This document shows positions 33,468-43,025 of a stretch of 64,000 nt of DNA, piece after piece; positions within the stretch are counted from its first letter, which is position 1; the number at the start of each line of letters is the position of its first letter. Under the pieces are notes generated by a model. That model ran no database searches. It saw only the letters and a list, made by a program, of their open reading frames with translations, and had not been told where the DNA came from. Location of the stretch: the NCBI RefSeq assembly GCF_017743975.1, contig NZ_JAGHRC010000009.1, positions 62,001 through 126,000 of the forward strand, in the 5' to 3' direction. The DNA comes from Ruegeria sp. R14_0. Lineage in GTDB: Bacteria > Pseudomonadota > Alphaproteobacteria > Rhodobacterales > Rhodobacteraceae. A program made the translations under genes and the position numbers.

Positions 33468-34445
33468 ATGGACAAGTACCCGGACCAAAAGCGCGCAGTT
33501 CAATATCTGTACCCGCCGATCGACCCGTTCGATCAGCGCATGGTGGATGTGGGCGAAGGCCATCGCATCTATATGGAGCAATGCGGCAATCCCAACGGTG
33601 TGCCCGTAGTGGTCCTGCATGGCGGCCCGGGTGGCGGCTGCAGCCCTGCGATGCGGCGCTATTTCGACCCGAACGTCTATCGGGTGATTCTGTTTGATCA
33701 GCGCGGGTGTGGGCGGTCGCGGCCGCATGCGTCTGTCACGGATAACACCACATGGCATCTGGTGGCCGATATCGAACGGCTGCGGACCTTGCTGGATATC
33801 GACGACTGGATCGTCTTTGGCGGCAGCTGGGGCGCGACGCTCGCGCTGGTCTATGCGCAGTCCCATCCTGACCGGGTGAACCGGTTGGTGCTACGTGGCG
33901 TGTTTCTTGCCACGCAGTCCGAGCTTGATTGGTTCTATGGTGGCGGTGCCGGCAAGTTCTGGCCCGAACAATGGTCGAAATTCACTGCACTTCTGTCCGA
34001 GGCCGAGCTGTCTGATACCATCAGCGCCTACAACAAGCGTTTGTTCTCGGGTGATCGTGCGACAGAAATCCTGTACGCCCGCGCCTGGTCCAGCTGGGAA
34101 AATGCGTTGGCCTCGATCCATTCGCAGGGAACCACGGGGGAAAGCCCCGGAGAGTATGCGCGCGCATTTGCACGGCTAGAGAATCACTATTTCATCAACA
34201 ACGCGTTTCTTGAGCGGGATGGGCAGATTCTGGACCAGATGGATAGGATTGCGCATATCCCCGGCCATATCGTTCAGGGGCGGTATGACATGATTTGCCC
34301 GCCTCAGGCCGCTTGGAACCTTGCGCAGCTTTGGCCCAATGTTGAGCTAAAGATGGTACGGCAAGCCGGGCACGCCTTGTCAGAGCCCGGTATCAGCGCC
34401 GAGCTTGTACGCATTATGGACCGCGTGGCCGAGGGGGTATCATGA
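33468..34445 (+). CDS. pip: Proline iminopeptidase
   Basis: This 325-residue alpha/beta hydrolase removes N-terminal proline. It has the oxyanion motif HGGPGGG, the nucleophile elbow GGSWGATLAL, Asp in GRYDMICP and His in RQAGHALSE, as in the S33 family. N-terminus LYPPIDPFDQRMVDVGEGHR is typical. TATATA lies just upstream of the start, so a short leader is possible. It overlaps the next gene by 4 bases (ATGA). Confidence 0.95.
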   Translation: MDKYPDQKRAVQYLYPPIDPFDQRMVDVGEGHRIYMEQCGNPNGVPVVVLHGGPGGGCSPAMRRYFDPNVYRVILFDQRGCGRSRPHASVTDNTTWHLVADIERLRTLLDIDDWIVFGGSWGATLALVYAQSHPDRVNRLVLRGVFLATQSELDWFYGGGAGKFWPEQWSKFTALLSEAELSDTISAYNKRLFSGDRATEILYARAWSSWENALASIHSQGTTGESPGEYARAFARLENHYFINNAFLERDGQILDQMDRIAHIPGHIVQGRYDMICPPQAAWNLAQLWPNVELKMVRQAGHALSEPGISAELVRIMDRVAEGVS

Positions 34446-35263
34446 CCCGGATTGACCGCCGCGCCCTGTTCGCCTCTGGTGCCGCTGCTGCATTGCTTGC
34501 AGCGACGGGTGCGTCACTGGCGGATTCGCCAAAGGTCGGTGGAACGCTGCGTCTGGCGGTGCCCCGTGATGAGAGCCTTGAACAAGTCGCCCGCGGTGCC
34601 GTGTTTGACACGCTGACCGAGATTGCGCCCGACGGTACCCTGCGCGGAGAACTGGCGACCGCCTGGCAGACAGATGCGCAAGCCAAGATCTGGAGCTTTG
34701 ATCTGCGTGAGTCAGTTCAGTTTCACGATGGGTCCGCACTGGATGTACAAGATGTGCTGGCCGTTTTGAAAGAGGTCGGGCAGGTCGAAGCCCTGTCTGA
34801 TACGCGGGTTCGTCTTGAACTGGCCGCGGCCAACCCCGGTCTTCCGTTTTTGCTGGCCGACAGCCGGTTTGTGATCACGCGCGACGGACAAGGCGTAACG
34901 CCTTTGCACGCCGCGAATGGAACCGGATGCTATCGTGTTGAACGGGCAGAAGATGATCGGCATTTTCTGGGGCGCCGTGTTGCGGGGCACTACAAGGACG
35001 GATCGGCGGGATGGGCTGAAACGCTTGAGATCATCGTGATTCCTGACGCGCATGTCCGGGCCGAGGCATTGCGCGATGGCTATGTGGATATAGCGGCCCT
35101 GCCGCAGTCCGAGGGGCTGAACGGTCAACGCGGACTGCGCTTTTTCCCAAGCGAAGACGATATGGCACTGGCCGTCGCCGGCCATGTCGGAATGCCGCGC
35201 CAGGTCGGAACTGGTCGTCCCTTGGATGACGGCAGACTCGCCGAGCGTTGGTGGTTGATTTAA
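34442..35263 (+). CDS. Short peptide-type solute-binding protein
   Basis: This 273-residue exported protein begins with a Tat-like signal (RIDRRALFASG) and matches the N-terminal part of family 5 (oligopeptide/nickel) binding proteins: PKVGGTLRLAVPRD, LATAWQTDAQAKIWSFDLRE and VQFHDGSALDVQDVLAVL. Typical family members have about 500 residues, so the second lobe is mostly missing. The reading frame is clean to the stop and is coupled to pip, so it may be a functional short form rather than a broken gene. No permease genes are nearby. Confidence 0.75.
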   Translation: MTRIDRRALFASGAAAALLAATGASLADSPKVGGTLRLAVPRDESLEQVARGAVFDTLTEIAPDGTLRGELATAWQTDAQAKIWSFDLRESVQFHDGSALDVQDVLAVLKEVGQVEALSDTRVRLELAAANPGLPFLLADSRFVITRDGQGVTPLHAANGTGCYRVERAEDDRHFLGRRVAGHYKDGSAGWAETLEIIVIPDAHVRAEALRDGYVDIAALPQSEGLNGQRGLRFFPSEDDMALAVAGHVGMPRQVGTGRPLDDGRLAERWWLI

Positions 35264-35356
35264 CCAGCTCAGACTCGCCTGACTTCTACTTTGTGCAAAA
35301 TTTTGCTATTGTATGCGCTGCATTAGCTTAATTGTTTCGCAAATGGGAGAAGTCCC

Positions 35357-36274
35357 ATGAAGGTCGAAGGTCTAAAGAGTATAACGATAATCGTTTTGTC
35401 CGCCGTTTTGGGTTATGTCGCTGTGTCTGCCCTGAAAACAGGGAAGGATGTGACGGTAAAAGTCAGCAAAAACGGGACCATAGAGTTGGAGGCCCGAGAA
35501 GGGCAGTCGCTGACTCAGTTACTGGACAACGGGTTTGAGGCGGTGAAGCCCTCTGACGGCGACAGTCCCGAAACCCAAGCGCGAAAAATCTCGGATATGC
35601 GGGCTTTGACGCGGACCCTGCAGTCTCATGGGTACTATGCGCTGAACGATTCGGCGCTGGCGGACAAGATTCGTGGGCTGGAAAAGGACCACAACTTGTC
35701 GGTCCAGTTGCGCGATGTGCTTTATGATCTGGAAGGCCCGTTTTCGTTGCCGGGAACGCTGCGCGGCGCAGATTCGCGAATGTGGCAGGCCATTGCGGAC
35801 CTTTATGAGGGGATAAAGTCCGAACCGCGGGGCGACAGTCAGCTATTTGCGACGCTTTATACAAATTTCATTGATCAGGAGACCGTGTTCAGCCCGTTCA
35901 AGCATCAGGTGACCGCAGAAGGTGTGTTGCTGCATGACACCAATGGCACCGATACACCCATGGTGTTCACCTGCCCGGACAGTTTTCTGAAGCAGGGGAT
36001 TACCGTTCTGGTCAAGCCAGTTGGCGGCTCGTCCAACATCATGCGCCAGTTCAAGGTACAGCAAAACGCGGTGTTCCATTCCTGCGCCGCGCGCACGCCG
36101 TTTGAAACACTGTCCGGCTCGGAAATGAAGCTGGGGCTGAACCGTGCAGCTTTTGATCAGCTTTTCCCACCGCGACTGGCTGATGCCGAACAATTTCAGG
36201 GCCGCGGCACTTTGTCGGTGATCATTTATCCGCGCAACACGCAGCCTGCGCTGTTTGCATCATCGGCGGATTAG
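35357..36274 (+). CDS. Membrane-anchored protein, function unknown
   Basis: A 305-residue protein with one N-terminal membrane helix (about 7-25) and a large extracytoplasmic part; no domain is recognised. The segment 30-50 (GKDVTVKVSKNGTIELEARE) looks beta-rich, while residues 70-160 look helical. Two Cys in the C-terminal half (FTCPDSF, FHSCAART) could pair in the periplasm. GGGAGAAG lies before the ATG. The 56-codon gene starting 9 bases later is probably co-transcribed. Confidence 0.7.
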   Translation: MKVEGLKSITIIVLSAVLGYVAVSALKTGKDVTVKVSKNGTIELEAREGQSLTQLLDNGFEAVKPSDGDSPETQARKISDMRALTRTLQSHGYYALNDSALADKIRGLEKDHNLSVQLRDVLYDLEGPFSLPGTLRGADSRMWQAIADLYEGIKSEPRGDSQLFATLYTNFIDQETVFSPFKHQVTAEGVLLHDTNGTDTPMVFTCPDSFLKQGITVLVKPVGGSSNIMRQFKVQQNAVFHSCAARTPFETLSGSEMKLGLNRAAFDQLFPPRLADAEQFQGRGTLSVIIYPRNTQPALFASSAD

Positions 36275-36283
36275 GAGATTTGA

Positions 36284-36454
36284 ATGAAGATGTTTTTAAT
36301 ATTGATTGCAGTTTTTTCATTGGTGAGCCTGTCTCTGTTCAGCGCGGCCATGGCCCAAGGCAGGCAATGCCTGTTTGATGGTCAGGTCTACGAAGACGGG
36401 GATCGCGTTGGCCCCTATGTCTGTGTTGATGGCGAGTGGGTTCTTTCGGATTGA
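36284..36454 (+). CDS. 56-residue secreted protein with two Cys
   Basis: A short gene preceded by GGAG. It encodes a signal peptide (about 1-25, cleavage after AMA or AQ) and a mature part of about 31 residues with CLFDGQVYEDGD and YVCVDGEWVLSD. The two Cys and Gly-rich turns suggest a tiny disulfide-bonded beta domain, somewhat like DUF1496-type exported peptides (uncertain). It follows the 305-residue membrane-anchored protein by 9 bases. Confidence 0.65.
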   Translation: MKMFLILIAVFSLVSLSLFSAAMAQGRQCLFDGQVYEDGDRVGPYVCVDGEWVLSD

Positions 36455-36485
36455 AACTCAGATCGGCTGATCGGGCGCTGTGGGC

Positions 36486-36514
36486 TTGCATTCTTGTATG
36501 TGCACGGCTATATC
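36486..36514 (+). promoter_or_regulatory. Sigma-70-type promoter for rimP operon
   Basis: TTGCAT at 36486-36491 and TATATC at 36509-36514 with an ideal 17-base spacer. Transcription would begin near 36521, about 98 bases upstream of rimP. Confidence 0.6.
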
Positions 36515-36520
36515 GCCCCT

Positions 36521-36591
36521 AACAGCGGCGTGTCGGGCTTCGGTCCGGGGCACCACCGGAAAAGATCGACGGGCCGCGCGCCCGTTTTTTT
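36521..36591 (+). ncRNA. Leader RNA with terminator before rimP
   Basis: The expected transcript has a first hairpin closed by a C(UUCG)G tetraloop (arms 36530-36538 and 36543-36553 with a two-base bulge), then an intrinsic terminator: ACGGGC / GCCCGT stem at 36569-36585 followed by seven Ts. The terminator stands 27 bases before the rimP ATG, so it is either an attenuator of the rimP-nusA-infB operon or the 3' end of a roughly 70-nt RNA. Leaders of this type have been described for rimP in other proteobacteria (from memory). Confidence 0.55.
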
Positions 36592-36618
36592 GTGCCCGAT
36601 CGAAGGGTAGAGTACCAG

Positions 36619-37209
36619 ATGACAAACGACCTGATAGCCAAAGCTGCCATCGACCGGCGACTGGCCGAGATCATCACCCCCGTGATCGAAGATCTGGGGT
36701 ATGAGCTTGTGCGTATCCGCTTGATGAGTGGCAAGCAGACCACGCTGCAAATCATGGCTGACAAGCCTGACGGCGGCATCGAAGTGGACGATTGCGCCGA
36801 GATTTCAAATGCGGTCAGCGCCACGCTGGACGTCGAGGACCCAATCCTTGACGCCTATACGCTGGAAGTGTCCAGCCCGGGCATCGACCGCCCTCTGACC
36901 CGTCTCAAAGACTTTGAGACTTTCGAAGGGTATGAGGCCAAGATTGAAACCGCCGAACTGATCGACGGCCGCCGCCGGTTCAAGGGCGAGTTGGCCGGGG
37001 TCGAAGGGGATGAGGTTCTGATCAATATCCCCGAAGGGGGCGAGACAATCACCATCGGTCTGCAATTCGACTGGCTTAGCGATGCCAAGCTGGTTCTGAC
37101 CGATGACCTGATCAAGGAAATGCTGCGCCAGCGCAAAGACGCCGGTGCCCTGAACGAAAACGCTTTCGACGAGATTGAGACCGAAGGGTCCGAAGAGGAG
37201 ACGAACTGA
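36619..37209 (+). CDS. rimP: Ribosome maturation factor RimP
   Basis: This 196-residue protein is needed for 30S maturation. It has the N-terminal alpha/beta domain ([20 protein letters not shown]) with [19 protein letters not shown] at the junction, and a C-terminal SH3-like barrel. An acidic tail follows. I chose ATG 36619; ATG 36592 would overlap the terminator's end. Its stop codon overlaps the nusA ATG by one base. Confidence 0.94.
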   Translation: MTNDLIAKAAIDRRLAEIITPVIEDLGYELVRIRLMSGKQTTLQIMADKPDGGIEVDDCAEISNAVSATLDVEDPILDAYTLEVSSPGIDRPLTRLKDFETFEGYEAKIETAELIDGRRRFKGELAGVEGDEVLINIPEGGETITIGLQFDWLSDAKLVLTDDLIKEMLRQRKDAGALNENAFDEIETEGSEEETN

Positions 37210-38828
37210 TGGCAATCACCTCAGCCAACCAGCTGGAGCTGCTGCAGACCGCCGAGGCCGTGGCCCGCGAAAAGATGATCGACCCCGGTCTGGTTGTCGA
37301 AGCGATGGAGGAATCGCTCGCCCGTGCCGCCAAGAGCCGCTACGGCGCCGAGATGGACATCCGCGTCTCCATCGACCGCAAGACCGGCAAGGCGACCTTC
37401 ACCCGCGTCCGCACCGTGGTCGAGGATGAAGAGCTTGAGAACTATCAGGCCGAGATGACCGTCGAACAGGCCAAGCAGTACATGGAAAACCCCGAGGTGG
37501 GTGACGTCTTTGTCGAAGAGGTTCCGCCGGTTGAGATGGGCCGTATCGCGGCCCAGTCCGCCAAGCAGGTGATCCTGCAGAAGGTGCGCGAAGCCGAGCG
37601 TGACCGTCAGTACGAAGAATTCAAGGATCGCGCAGGCACCATCATCAACGGTGCCGTCAAACGCGAGGAATTCGGCAATGTCATCGTCGATCTGGGCGGT
37701 GCCGAGGCTGTTCTGCGCCGCAATGATAAGATCGGTCGCGAAAGCTATCGCCCGAATGACCGCGTACGCGCCTATATTAAGGAAGTCCGCCGCGAGGTCC
37801 GTGGCCACCAGATCTTCCTGTCGCGCACCGCGCCGGAATTCATGGCCGAGTTGTTCAAGATGGAAGTACCGGAAATCTATGACGGTATCATCGAGGTCAA
37901 GGCTGTTGCCCGCGATCCCGGATCGCGCGCCAAGATTGCTGTGATCTCGTATGACGGCTCGATCGACCCCGTGGGTGCGTGCGTTGGTATGCGCGGCAGC
38001 CGTGTACAGGCCGTTGTGAACGAGCTGCAGGGCGAGAAAATCGACATTATCCCGTGGAACGAAGATCAGCCGACCTTCCTGGTGAACGCGCTGCAACCCG
38101 CCGAGGTCTCCAAGGTGGTTCTGGACGAAGAAGCCGGCAAGATCGAAGTTGTGGTTCCCGAGGAACAGCTGAGCCTGGCCATCGGTCGTCGCGGCCAGAA
38201 CGTGCGTCTGGCCAGCCAGCTGACCGGTCTGGACATCGACATCATGACCGAAGCCGAAGAATCGGCGCGTCGTCAGAAAGAATTCGAAGCCCGCACCCAG
38301 CTGTTCATGGACAGTCTGGATCTGGACGAGTTCTTCGCGCAGTTGCTGGTTTCCGAAGGCTTCACCAACCTCGAAGAGGTTGCGTATGTCGAGATCGAAG
38401 AACTGCTGGTCATTGACGGGGTCGACGAAGGCACCGCGCAAGAGCTGCAGACCCGCGCCCGCGAATTCCTGGAAGCTCAGGCTAAAGCGGCGCTGGACAG
38501 CGCCCGTGCACTGGGCGTCGAAGACAGCCTTATTGAATTTGAAGGCCTGACACCCCAAATGGTTGAGGCATTGGCCAAGGATGACGTGAAAACGTTGGAA
38601 GACTTCGCCACTTGCGCAGACTGGGAACTGGCCGGTGGCTGGACAACGGTCGACGGTCAGCGAATCAAGGATGACGGTGTTCTGGAGCCCTTTGGTGTCT
38701 CGTTGGAAGAGGCGCAGGATCTGGTCATGACGGCCCGCATCATGCTGGGTTGGGTTGATCCGGCCGAGCTGGAGCAGGCCGAAGAAGATGTAGACGGTGA
38801 AACTGTCGACGAGGAGGCCGAGGCCTGA
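37209..38828 (+). CDS. nusA: Transcription factor NusA
   Basis: This 539-residue protein controls pausing, termination and antitermination. Domains in order: N-terminal RNAP-binding domain (about 1-130), S1 (about 135-200), KH1 and KH2 (about 230-350, with [20 protein letters not shown] and [18 protein letters not shown]), then two C-terminal helix-hairpin-helix repeats (about 365-515) and an acidic end. It is coupled to rimP and followed by ylxR. Since NusA acts on terminators, it could act on the leader of its own operon (inference). Confidence 0.97.
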   Translation: MAITSANQLELLQTAEAVAREKMIDPGLVVEAMEESLARAAKSRYGAEMDIRVSIDRKTGKATFTRVRTVVEDEELENYQAEMTVEQAKQYMENPEVGDVFVEEVPPVEMGRIAAQSAKQVILQKVREAERDRQYEEFKDRAGTIINGAVKREEFGNVIVDLGGAEAVLRRNDKIGRESYRPNDRVRAYIKEVRREVRGHQIFLSRTAPEFMAELFKMEVPEIYDGIIEVKAVARDPGSRAKIAVISYDGSIDPVGACVGMRGSRVQAVVNELQGEKIDIIPWNEDQPTFLVNALQPAEVSKVVLDEEAGKIEVVVPEEQLSLAIGRRGQNVRLASQLTGLDIDIMTEAEESARRQKEFEARTQLFMDSLDLDEFFAQLLVSEGFTNLEEVAYVEIEELLVIDGVDEGTAQELQTRAREFLEAQAKAALDSARALGVEDSLIEFEGLTPQMVEALAKDDVKTLEDFATCADWELAGGWTTVDGQRIKDDGVLEPFGVSLEEAQDLVMTARIMLGWVDPAELEQAEEDVDGETVDEEAEA

Positions 38829-38850
38829 TTTCAGGCCTCGGGGTACGCGC

Positions 38851-39474
38851 ATGGGTCGCGGTGGCGTCCATAAAGATCGGTCCGAAGGACCTGAGCGTAA
38901 GTGCATCGCCACGGGCGAGGTACAGCCAAAGTATGGGCTGATCCGCTTTGTGACGGGGCCGGACGGTCAGGTTTATCCGGACGTCGCGGCAAAACTGCCG
39001 GGGCGGGGCGTCTATGTGGCGGCGGATCGCGCTGCTTTGGACAAGGCTGTGGGCAAAAAGCTGTTTGCACGCGGTTTCAAGGCGCAGGTGAATGTGCCCA
39101 AGGACCTGACGGACGAAGTCGAACGTCAGGTCACGCGCCGTGTGATCGAGTTGCTGAGCCTTGCGCGCAAGTCCGGTGACGCGGTTGCCGGATACGAAAA
39201 GGTCAAGACGTGGCTGGACCGGGAAGAGGCCCAGGTGCTGATTCAGGCCATCGATGGATCGGGGCGCGGCAAGTCGAAACTGAGCACGCCGCACTTCGGA
39301 AAATACATCGGTTGGCTCACTGCGGACGAGTTAGGGCAGGCATTTGGGCGCCAAACGGTGATTCATGCGGCGCTCGCCTCTGGCGGACTCGCCAAACGTG
39401 TTGTAGAGGAAGCGCAGCGCCTGCGTGGCTTGCGCGAAAAGGATGACGGCGGCAGGGGCCGCTCGGAAGGGTAA
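38851..39474 (+). CDS. YlxR-L7Ae fusion RNA-binding protein
   Basis: This 207-residue protein has an N-terminal YlxR/DUF448 domain (about 5-80, with [11 protein letters not shown] and [15 protein letters not shown]) and a C-terminal L7Ae/ribosomal-L30e-like part (about 95-190). In Firmicutes the two are separate neighbouring genes (ylxR, ylxQ); alphaproteobacteria often carry the fusion. YlxR-type proteins bind RNA and one has been linked to RNase P. I chose ATG 38851; earlier in-frame codons overlap the nusA tail. Confidence 0.88.
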   Translation: MGRGGVHKDRSEGPERKCIATGEVQPKYGLIRFVTGPDGQVYPDVAAKLPGRGVYVAADRAALDKAVGKKLFARGFKAQVNVPKDLTDEVERQVTRRVIELLSLARKSGDAVAGYEKVKTWLDREEAQVLIQAIDGSGRGKSKLSTPHFGKYIGWLTADELGQAFGRQTVIHAALASGGLAKRVVEEAQRLRGLREKDDGGRGRSEG

Positions 39475-39482
39475 GAAGCTTT

Positions 39483-41957
39483 ATGAGCGATAATGACGGC
39501 AAAAAGACATTGGGTCTTCGTGGCGGGGCACGCCCCGGAAATGTGAAACAGAGTTTCAGCCACGGACGCACCAAGAATGTCGTGGTGGAAACCAAACGCA
39601 AACGCGTGGTGGTCCCCAAGCCGGGTGCCGGTAAACCGGGTGGCGGAGCAACGCCGTCGGGTGATCCGTCGCGTCGTCCTGCGGGTATCTCTGACGCGGA
39701 AATGGCACGCCGGATGAAGGCACTGCAGGCCGCCAAGGCCCGCGAGGCCGAAGAGGCCGCCGCCCGCGAAGCCGCTGAAAAGGCGCGCGAAGAAGAACGC
39801 GCGCGCCGCCGTGCCGAACAGGAAGCCAAGGAACGCGAACAGCGCGAAGCTGAAGAGCGGGCAAAGGCCAAGGCCGAAGAGGAAGAGCGCAAGCGCAAAG
39901 AGGCGGAAGAAGCTGCCAAACGCGCTGCTGCCGCCCCTGCGCCCGAAGAACCCAAGGCTGCCCGCAGCCCGGCCAGCAAGCCTGCGCCAGCAGCGACCCC
40001 GCGCAAGCAGGATCGCGAACGCGAACAGCGTGGCCGTGGCAAGGGACGCGACGACAACCGCCGCTCGGGCAAGCTGACTCTGGGTCAGGCAACCGGTGGC
40101 GAAGGCAACCGCCAACGCTCGATGGCGTCGATGAAGCGCAAGCAGGAGCGTGCGCGTCAGAAAGCTATGGGCGGCCCGGTCGAGCGGGAAAAGGTGATCC
40201 GCGACGTGCAGCTGCCCGAGGCGATCATGGTCTCAGAATTGGCCAACCGTATGGCCGAACGTGTGGCTGACGTTGTCAAATCGCTGATGCAGATGGGCAT
40301 GATGGTGACGCAGAACCAGACCATCGACGCAGACACCGCCGAACTGATCATCGAAGAATTTGGCCACAAGGTCACCCGCGTCTCTGATTCGGATGTGGAA
40401 GACGTCATCAAAGAGGTCGAGGACAAGGACGAAGATCTGCAGCCGCGTCCGCCGGTCATCACCATCATGGGTCACGTTGACCACGGCAAAACCTCGTTGC
40501 TGGATGCGATCCGCGATGCGCGCGTTGTGGCCGGTGAAGCCGGTGGCATCACCCAGCATATCGGCGCTTATCAGGTCAAAACCGACGGCGGCACGACGCT
40601 GACCTTCTTGGATACTCCGGGTCACGCGGCCTTTACCTCAATGCGCTCACGCGGGGCTCAGGTCACGGATATCGTGGTTCTTGTTGTCGCGGCTGACGAC
40701 GCGGTGATGCCGCAGACGATCGAGGCGATCAACCACGCCAAAGCGGCCGGAGTGCCGATGATCGTGGCGATCAACAAGGTCGACAAGCCGGATGCAAACC
40801 CGGACAAGGTGCGCACCGATCTGCTGCAGCACGAAGTGATCGTTGAGAAAATGTCGGGTGAGGTTCAGGACGTCGAAGTGTCCGCCATCACCGGTCAGGG
40901 TCTGGACGAACTGCTGGAAGCCATCGCGCTGCAATCCGAGATACTGGAACTAAAGGCCAACCCGAATCGCGCCGCTCAAGGTGCCGTGATCGAGGCGCAG
41001 CTGGATGTGGGCCGCGGTCCTGTGGCCACCGTTCTGGTTCAGAACGGTACGCTGCATCAGGGCGATATCTTCGTTGTGGGTGAGCAGTACGGTAAGGTCC
41101 GTGCGTTGATCAACGACAAGGGCGAACGTGTTAAAGAAGCTGGCCCCTCGGTTCCTGTCGAGGTTCTGGGTCTGAATGGTACGCCCGAAGCGGGCGACGT
41201 TCTGAACGTGACCGAGACCGAAGCGCAGGCCCGCGAGATCGCTGAATACCGCGAGCAAGCCGCCAAGGACAAACGCGCCGCCGCTGGCGCCGCGACTACC
41301 CTTGAGCAGCTGATGCAGAAGGCCAAAGAAGACGAAAACGTCACCGAACTGCCAATTCTGATGAAAGCGGACGTGCAGGGTTCGGCCGAAGCCATCGTTC
41401 AGGCGATGGAAAAGATCGGCAACGACGAGGTGCGCGTGCGCGTGCTGCACTCGGGCGTGGGTGCGATCACCGAAACGGATGTCGGTCTGGCCGAAGCCTC
41501 TGGCGCTCCGATCTTCGGGTTCAACGTCCGTGCCAACGCATCTGCGCGGAACACCGCAAACCAAAAGGGCGTCGAGATCCGCTACTACTCGGTGATCTAT
41601 GATCTCGTGGACGACGTGAAAGCGGCTGCATCCGGCCTGCTGAGCGCCGAGATCCGCGAAAAGTTCATCGGTTACGCCGAGATCCGCGAAGTCTTCAAGG
41701 TCACCGGTGTTGGCAAGGTTGCCGGCTGTCTGGTCACCGAAGGCGTTGCCCGCCGTTCCGCAGGCGTCCGCCTGCTGCGCGACAACGTGGTGATCCACGA
41801 AGGCACGCTGAAGACGCTGAAACGCTTCAAGGACGAAGTGGCCGAGGTTCAGTCGGGTCAGGAATGCGGTATGGCGTTCGAGAACTACGATGATATCCGC
41901 GCCGGCGACGTGATCGAAATCTTCGAGCGCGAAGAGGTCACCCGGACGCTGGATTGA
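39483..41957 (+). CDS. infB: Translation initiation factor IF-2
   Basis: This 824-residue GTPase brings initiator tRNA to the ribosome. Residues about 70-200 are a highly charged Ala/Glu/Lys/Arg coiled region; the G domain follows with GHVDHGKT at 330-337, DTPGHAAF and NKVDKPDAN; the C-terminal domains II-IV end [11 protein letters not shown]. It lies 8 bases after the ylxR-type gene and ends at a strong terminator. Confidence 0.98.
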   Translation: MSDNDGKKTLGLRGGARPGNVKQSFSHGRTKNVVVETKRKRVVVPKPGAGKPGGGATPSGDPSRRPAGISDAEMARRMKALQAAKAREAEEAAAREAAEKAREEERARRRAEQEAKEREQREAEERAKAKAEEEERKRKEAEEAAKRAAAAPAPEEPKAARSPASKPAPAATPRKQDREREQRGRGKGRDDNRRSGKLTLGQATGGEGNRQRSMASMKRKQERARQKAMGGPVEREKVIRDVQLPEAIMVSELANRMAERVADVVKSLMQMGMMVTQNQTIDADTAELIIEEFGHKVTRVSDSDVEDVIKEVEDKDEDLQPRPPVITIMGHVDHGKTSLLDAIRDARVVAGEAGGITQHIGAYQVKTDGGTTLTFLDTPGHAAFTSMRSRGAQVTDIVVLVVAADDAVMPQTIEAINHAKAAGVPMIVAINKVDKPDANPDKVRTDLLQHEVIVEKMSGEVQDVEVSAITGQGLDELLEAIALQSEILELKANPNRAAQGAVIEAQLDVGRGPVATVLVQNGTLHQGDIFVVGEQYGKVRALINDKGERVKEAGPSVPVEVLGLNGTPEAGDVLNVTETEAQAREIAEYREQAAKDKRAAAGAATTLEQLMQKAKEDENVTELPILMKADVQGSAEAIVQAMEKIGNDEVRVRVLHSGVGAITETDVGLAEASGAPIFGFNVRANASARNTANQKGVEIRYYSVIYDLVDDVKAAASGLLSAEIREKFIGYAEIREVFKVTGVGKVAGCLVTEGVARRSAGVRLLRDNVVIHEGTLKTLKRFKDEVAEVQSGQECGMAFENYDDIRAGDVIEIFEREEVTRTLD

Positions 41958-41978
41958 TCAAGTTCAGAACGAAATTGG

Positions 41979-42007
41979 AAAAGCGGCCCCAGCTGGGCCG
42001 CTTTTTT
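41979..42007 (+). terminator. Terminator of rimP-nusA-infB operon
   Basis: AAGCGGCCC, a five-base loop and GGGCCGCTT form a perfect 9-bp stem, followed by a T-rich tract. Confidence 0.92.
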
Positions 42008-42290
42008 CTTTTCCGGTTTCCAGTGTTCTGTTCAGGTCGTTCGAAAGGTCAAACTACTCCTCGGCATACCTAAGGTATTGGAGAGTAGGAGCGTTACGTC
42101 AGAAAATGAATCCAATGGCACCGGGCCGGACCAAGTCAAATGACAGACTTCCAGGCGCCAAGTACTGACTGACACGTCCACCGCTTTCGGTCTGGACCGG
42201 GCGCAACGACGCGGTACTGCTCAAAACGTGCCTGATCCAGATACGCCTACTGAACGTTCTTCTGCGAATTTGTACTGGCTCAAATGCGCC
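42008..42290. other. AT-richer gap, no gene seen
   Basis: This stretch after infB holds no convincing reading frame. The only structure I see is the dyad ATACCT-A-AGGTAT at 42066-42078, flanked by CTCC/GGAG, which could fold into a longer imperfect hairpin. It borders the unknown gene ending at 42291 and marks the left side of an AT-richer islet. Confidence 0.4.
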
Positions 42291-42704
42291 TTAGAAATGC
42301 CAATCCTCCAAGGATCGGTCTGTGTTGAACGTCCAGAACTCGGCTTCAGGTGCATCTGTGGTTTGTAGTGATAGAGATGAGGCTTTTTGTTCCGTCAAAT
42401 TCGATAGGCCGCGTCCCACCCAACTGGCCATTGCGCCATTTCCCGTGTCCGGAACCGGTACGTCAAAAACAAAGGCATCATCGCTGCCCCAAGCATTGGC
42501 AGCGGGCGCTTGTTCAGCGGGCTGGAAGGAAATTTCGTCAACCTGAAATTGCAGTTCTCCACTAGCGACAGCCGCATCCGAGTTTATCAAAGCCGCGAGT
42601 CCGGGCGCGTTTGTGTCGCCGCTGGTAGGCACAGTGTTAGGAAGCTCGTTTCTCAATTTTTCGATGAGCCCAGGATTCAATTCCCGTGCACAATAACCAC
42701 ACAT
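42291..42704 (-). CDS. Hypothetical protein with CxxC start
   Basis: A 137-residue protein of unknown function with no signal peptide or membrane helix. It begins MCGYCAREL, a CxxC that could bind metal, and is acidic and Trp/Phe-rich near the end (FWTFNTDRSLEDWHF). I chose ATG 42704 with GGAG and a 6-base spacer. Base composition is more AT-rich than the surroundings, and the gene stands alone between infB and the kynurenine genes. I do not recognise it. Confidence 0.55.
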   Translation of the reverse strand: MCGYCARELNPGLIEKLRNELPNTVPTSGDTNAPGLAALINSDAAVASGELQFQVDEISFQPAEQAPAANAWGSDDAFVFDVPVPDTGNGAMASWVGRGLSNLTEQKASSLSLQTTDAPEAEFWTFNTDRSLEDWHF

Positions 42705-43025
42705 GGCGTTCTCCAAGTTTGTAATCTGACGGGCTTATGATCCCATCGAGCTGAAAATAGCATGGCTGAGAACATATCTATGAAATACGGCAGCTTTTTG
42801 GCTGTTAACGCACGTACTGCTAAATCGTCGCGCCCAGACTGTGTCACTGAAAGACCGGGTTTGGGGGATACAAATCAGCTAAAGAAATGTGCCGTTAGAA
42901 TTTTCGCGTGTGTTCTTTGCGAGTTCGAGCGGGAGGCCCCTAACTCCGCTGAAAAAAGGCAATTCGCAAAGGTCGCACCTAACTTAGAGCGCGGAGTAAG
43001 CTTATCTGGCCTTCCACACTCCATA
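42705..43025. other. AT-richer gap next to kynurenine formamidase
   Basis: The 321 bases between the hypothetical gene start and the formamidase stop codon include a possible upstream region for the hypothetical gene. A plus-strand frame (42762-43223) runs through it but crosses antisense into the formamidase gene and looks spurious. Nothing else is seen. Confidence 0.4.

Noticed and set aside
37221..38912. 563-codon open frame on the minus strand
   Set aside because: It is antisense to nusA across its length; open antisense frames are common in GC-rich coding DNA, and its sequence has no recognisable family.
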